From: Cupriavidus sp. 2SB
GTDB taxonomy: Bacteria; Pseudomonadota; Gammaproteobacteria; Burkholderiales; Burkholderiaceae
Assembly: GCF_005503625.1 (NCBI RefSeq)
Contig: NZ_SCMX01000001.1
Span: 62,001-126,000 of the forward strand
Direction: 5' to 3'
Length of the DNA stretch: 64,000 bases
Position numbers and translations under genes: made by a program. This document shows, piece after piece, positions 59,648 to 64,000 of the stretch. Position 1 is the stretch's first letter. Every line of letters begins with the position of its first letter. The notes below the pieces were generated by a model, which was given only the letters and a program-made list of their open reading frames with translations, was not told the origin of the DNA and ran no database searches.

Positions 59648-59741
59648 TCTCATGCAGACGCGCACCGCTTGAACCCGAGCCACAAGCCCGGCAGAGAGCA
59701 TCCAAACAATTTTTTGCCGAAAATTGCAAAGGAAAATGAAC

Positions 59742-61499
59742 ATGCACAGCGCGGAAACTTCCCACGCAGATAGCAATTCATCCTCCGCCCGAGAAATGAT
59801 CGGAGCGGAAATCCTCGTCAATGCACTTGCCGAAGAAGGCGTCGAGTACGTCTGGGGCTACCCCGGCGGCGCAGTGCTGTATATCTACGACGAGCTCCAC
59901 AAGCAAACGAAATTCGAACACATCCTGGTCCGCCACGAGCAGGCCGCCGTGCATGCCGCTGACGGCTATGCCCGCGCGACCGGCAAGGTCGGCGTTGCCC
60001 TGGTGACTTCGGGTCCGGGCGTGACCAATGCCGTGACCGGTATTGCCACGGCCTACCTGGACTCGATCCCGATGGTGGTGATCACCGGCAACGTGCCGAC
60101 CCACGCCATTGGCCAGGACGCCTTCCAGGAATGCGATACCGTCGGCATCACGCGTCCGATCGTCAAGCACAACTTCCTCGTGAAGGATGTGCGCGATCTG
60201 GCCGCGACGATCAAGAAGGCGTTCTTCATCGCCGCAACGGGCCGTCCCGGCCCCGTGGTCGTCGACATTCCGAAGGACGTGTCGCGCAACGCCTGCAACT
60301 ACGAGTACCCGAAGGCCGTGGACATGCGGTCCTACAACCCGGTCAACAAGGGTCACTCGGGCCAGATCCGCAAGGCCGTGGCGCTGCTGCAAGGCGCCGA
60401 GCGTCCGTACATCTACTCGGGCGGCGGCGTGGTACTGGCCAACGCCAGCGAAGAGTTGCGCGAGCTGGCAGCCCTGACGGGCCACCCGGTGACCAACACG
60501 CTGATGGGCCTGGGCGCGTTCCCGGGTTCGCACAAGCAGTTCGTCGGCATGCTCGGCATGCACGGCACGTATGAAGCCAACATGGCCATGCAGAACTGCG
60601 ATGTGCTGATTGCCATCGGCGCACGCTTCGATGACCGCGTGATCGGCAACCCGGCGCACTTCACGTCGCAGGCACGCAAGATCATTCATATCGACATCGA
60701 CCCGTCGTCGATCTCGAAGCGCGTCAAGGTGGATATTCCCATCGTCGGCAACGTCAAGGACGTGCTGCAGGAACTGATCGCCCAGATCAAGGCCAGCGAC
60801 GCCAAGCCGAAGCGCGAGGCGCTGGCGAAGTGGTGGGACCAGATCGAGCAATGGCGTTCGGTGGACTGCCTCAAGTACGACCGCAATTCCGAGATCATCA
60901 AGCCGCAATACGTGGTGGAAAAGATCTGGGAACTGACGAAGGGCGATGCATTCATCTGCTCGGACGTGGGTCAGCACCAGATGTGGGCTGCACAGTTCTA
61001 CAAGTTCAACGAGCCGCGCCGCTGGATCAACTCCGGTGGCCTGGGCACGATGGGCGTGGGCCTGCCGTACGCCATGGGCATCAAGAAGGCGTTTCCGGAC
61101 AAGGAAGTGGTCACCATCACCGGTGAAGGCTCGATCCAGATGTGTATCCAGGAACTGTCGACCTGCCTGCAGTACGACACCCCGGTGAAGATCTGCTCGC
61201 TCAACAACGGCTACCTCGGCATGGTGCGCCAGTGGCAGGAAATCGAGTACGACAACCGTTACTCGCATTCCTACATGACTGCGCTGCCGGACTTCGTGAA
61301 ACTGGCGGAGGCCTATGGCCACATCGGCATGCGTATCGAGAAGACGTCTGACGTCGAACCGGCGCTGCGCGAAGCCTTCCGACTCAAGGATCGCACCGTG
61401 TTCCTGGACTTCCAGACGGACCCCACGGAAAACGTGTGGCCGATGGTCCAGGCCGGCAAGGGTATCTCCGAAATGCTGCTTGGCGTGGAGGACCTGTGA
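59742..61499 (+). CDS. ilvI: Acetolactate synthase large subunit
   Basis: This thiamine diphosphate enzyme condenses two pyruvate, or pyruvate with 2-ketobutyrate, in valine, leucine and isoleucine synthesis. The 585-residue product has the catalytic Glu in LVRHEQAAVHAADGYA near residue 65, TSGPGVTNAVTGI, and an FAD-binding middle domain. The diphosphate site reads GEGSIQM rather than GDGSFQM. ATG at 59742 is chosen because AAAGGA stands eight bases upstream; ATG 59736 is too close to it. It overlaps ilvH by one base. Confidence 0.95.
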   Translation: MHSAETSHADSNSSSAREMIGAEILVNALAEEGVEYVWGYPGGAVLYIYDELHKQTKFEHILVRHEQAAVHAADGYARATGKVGVALVTSGPGVTNAVTGIATAYLDSIPMVVITGNVPTHAIGQDAFQECDTVGITRPIVKHNFLVKDVRDLAATIKKAFFIAATGRPGPVVVDIPKDVSRNACNYEYPKAVDMRSYNPVNKGHSGQIRKAVALLQGAERPYIYSGGGVVLANASEELRELAALTGHPVTNTLMGLGAFPGSHKQFVGMLGMHGTYEANMAMQNCDVLIAIGARFDDRVIGNPAHFTSQARKIIHIDIDPSSISKRVKVDIPIVGNVKDVLQELIAQIKASDAKPKREALAKWWDQIEQWRSVDCLKYDRNSEIIKPQYVVEKIWELTKGDAFICSDVGQHQMWAAQFYKFNEPRRWINSGGLGTMGVGLPYAMGIKKAFPDKEVVTITGEGSIQMCIQELSTCLQYDTPVKICSLNNGYLGMVRQWQEIEYDNRYSHSYMTALPDFVKLAEAYGHIGMRIEKTSDVEPALREAFRLKDRTVFLDFQTDPTENVWPMVQAGKGISEMLLGVEDL

Positions 61500-61990
61500 T
61501 GCGACACATTATCTCGGTCCTGCTGGAAAACGAACCCGGCGCGCTGTCGCGCGTGGTGGGCCTGTTCTCTGCACGCGGCTATAACATCGAGACGCTGACG
61601 GTGGCGCCCACCGAAGATGCGTCGCTGTCCCGGATGACCATCGTCACCACTGGCTCGGATGATGTGATCGAACAGATCACGAAGCATCTGAACCGGCTGG
61701 TCGAAGTGGTCAAGGTTGTCGACCTGACCGAAGGTGCGCACATCGAACGCGAGCTCATGCTCGTCAAGGTGCGTGCCGTGGGCAAGGAGCGCGAGGAATT
61801 GAAGCGCACTGCCGACATCTTCCGTGGCCGCATCATCGATGTGACTGAAAAGACGTACACCATCGAGCTGACCGGTAACGGCGGCAAGCTGGATGCGTTC
61901 CTCGATGCCATCGACCGCACCGCGATCCTGGAAACCGTCCGTACGGGCGGGTCCGGCATCGGCCGTGGCGAGCGCATCCTGAAGGTCTGA
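61499..61990 (+). CDS. ilvH: Acetolactate synthase regulatory subunit
   Basis: The 163-residue subunit activates the large subunit and gives feedback inhibition by valine. An ACT domain fills residues 4-78 (ISVLLENEPGALSRVVGLFSARGYNIETL), and a C-terminal domain follows (ELMLVKVRA... FRGRIIDVTEKTYTIELTG). Length equals that of E. coli IlvH. The ATG overlaps the ilvI stop in TGATG, giving tight translational coupling and equal production of both subunits. Confidence 0.95.
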   Translation: MRHIISVLLENEPGALSRVVGLFSARGYNIETLTVAPTEDASLSRMTIVTTGSDDVIEQITKHLNRLVEVVKVVDLTEGAHIERELMLVKVRAVGKEREELKRTADIFRGRIIDVTEKTYTIELTGNGGKLDAFLDAIDRTAILETVRTGGSGIGRGERILKV

Positions 61991-62106
61991 CCGGCGCCCC
62001 CGGCAACAGAGCACGGCCACAAGCCGACAGCAGTATCCCGAAGCGGCGCGGCGCCACGTTATCGAACAGCCGTTGCGTCCCGCCGCCACCTAATACGAAG
62101 ATTTGA

Positions 62107-63141
<1,035 letters not shown>

Positions 63142-63199
63142 GCAGGACAGGCAGAAAGCGGGCCCTGGCCGGACGGCCGGGTGCCTTGCGGAACGCCTC

Positions 63200-63267
63200 A
63201 GCCGCCCGGTTCGCCGCCAGTCCCCTGATATCAGGGAGACATTTCGGCGGAGACCGGGCGGCTTTTT
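63200..63267 (+). terminator. Branched terminator after ilvC
   Basis: Outer arms AGCCGCCCGGT (63200-63210) and ACCGGGCGGCT (63253-63263) are perfect and followed by five T. Inside lie CGCCG/CGGCG arms and the 14-base palindrome CCCTGATATCAGGG. The result is a long, nested hairpin terminator. Confidence 0.8.
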
Positions 63268-63414
63268 GTTATCCTTGTCGGACTTTTTCAGGCGCTGGCC
63301 TGAAACTTTCTTATATTTCGCATCGACAGCCCGATTCCGCGTGCGTGCAGCAATCCGCACCGGGTCTGTCGACAGGGTTTGCAAAAACCGCGCGACCAAC
63401 AGAACAATGCTTGC

Positions 63415-64000
63415 ATGAACTATCCTCATCCGCTGATCGCCCGTGAAGGCTGGCCATTCCTGGCCGGCGCATTCATCATCTCGCTGCTGGTCCAGGTCAG
63501 CGCGGGTTTCTGGTGGGCGTTGCCGCTGTGGATCATCACGGTCTTCGTGCTGCAGTTCTTCCGGGACCCGCCGCGCCCGATTCCCTCGGCGCCCAACGCG
63601 ATCCTGGCACCGGCCGATGGCCGTATCGTGGTGGTCGAGAAGACCATGGATCCGTACGCTGGCCGCGAGGCGCTGAAGATCAGCGTGTTCATGAACGTAT
63701 TCAACGTGCATTCGAATCGCGCCTCGCTCGACGGCAAGGTCGAGAAGCTCGAATATTTCCCGGGCAAGTTCGTGAACGCCGATCTGGACAAGGCTTCGCT
63801 CGAAAACGAACGCAACGCCGTGGTCATTCGGCGCGCAGCCGACGGCCAGCTCGTCACGCTGGTGCAAGTTGCCGGCCTGGTGGCGCGCCGCATCCTCTGC
63901 TATACGAAGGTTGGCGATACGCTGTCGCGCGGCCAGCGTTACGGCTTCATCCGTTTCGGTTCGCGCGTTGACGTGTACCTGCCCGTGGATGCGCGCCCGC
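63415..64000 (+). CDS. psd: Phosphatidylserine decarboxylase proenzyme, cut by window end
   Basis: Psd makes phosphatidylethanolamine from phosphatidylserine. The first 195 residues are present: an N-terminal membrane segment ([20 protein letters not shown]), [26 protein letters not shown] and, near the cut, [13 protein letters not shown], where Gly182-Ser183 is the self-cleavage site that forms the pyruvoyl group. This is the short type II-like form (about 215 residues) with GS instead of LGST, so only about 20 residues are missing. Only a weak binding site precedes the ATG at 63415. Confidence 0.92.
   Translation, partial: MNYPHPLIAREGWPFLAGAFIISLLVQVSAGFWWALPLWIITVFVLQFFRDPPRPIPSAPNAILAPADGRIVVVEKTMDPYAGREALKISVFMNVFNVHSNRASLDGKVEKLEYFPGKFVNADLDKASLENERNAVVIRRAADGQLVTLVQVAGLVARRILCYTKVGDTLSRGQRYGFIRFGSRVDVYLPVDARP

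Overview
The window looks like chromosomal DNA of a beta-proteobacterium of the order Burkholderiales, most likely Cupriavidus or a close relative. This is inferred from high GC, gene families typical of that group (DUF3106, DUF3619, trimeric porins, MocR and LysR regulators), the order ilvI-ilvH-ilvC-psd, and many paired housekeeping genes. I recognise 58 protein-coding genes (the last cut by the window end), two tRNA genes, a manganese riboswitch and several operator arrays. I see no phage, insertion sequence, integrase, CRISPR array or rRNA.

Layout. 1-4 kb: initiator tRNA, two small unknown genes, a DUF2252 protein and the lipid A hydroxylase lpxO. 4-13.3 kb: a diguanylate cyclase with a duplicated sensor region, a MocR regulator with a nested operator, an FAD dehydrogenase, a DUF1415 protein, a methyltransferase, a FapA-like protein and a receiver-like protein without its phospho-acceptor. 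13.3-21.1 kb: tRNA-Thr, a porin, then a uronate catabolism operon (uronate dehydrogenase, lactonase, three-part TRAP transporter, aldose epimerase). 21-28.4 kb: central metabolism (fbp, pepN, maeB) and a lipoprotein. 28.4-47.3 kb: a second porin, then a nearly complete purine breakdown island. 47.4-53.1 kb: DUF4126, a large FtsX-like permease, truncated globin, DUF924, TetR, LOG. 53.1-55.9 kb: dgkA, a GT4 glycosyltransferase and a PlcP-type metallophosphatase. 56-59.4 kb: lipase, RDD protein and an ECF sigma factor cassette. 59.5-64 kb: ilvI-ilvH-ilvC and the start of psd.

How the genes work together. The purine island takes adenine (adenine deaminase) and guanine (GuaD) to hypoxanthine and xanthine, oxidises them to urate (XdhABC), imports urate (NAT permease), and converts it through 5-hydroxyisourate (PuuD), OHCU (UraH), allantoin (UraD) and allantoate (PuuE). 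A GntR regulator next to uraH has an array of TTGT-NN-ACAA sites around it, and a LysR regulator faces xdhABC. No allantoicase is in the window.

The two strongest non-coding observations are as follows. First, four copies of a 7-base element with exact 11-base spacing, like a Pho box array, lie upstream of the PlcP/glycosyltransferase/DgkA cassette, which fits phosphate-starvation lipid remodelling. Second, a yybP-ykoY manganese riboswitch with a clear promoter and a Fur-like 7-1-7 palindrome lies upstream of a GDT1-family manganese exporter.
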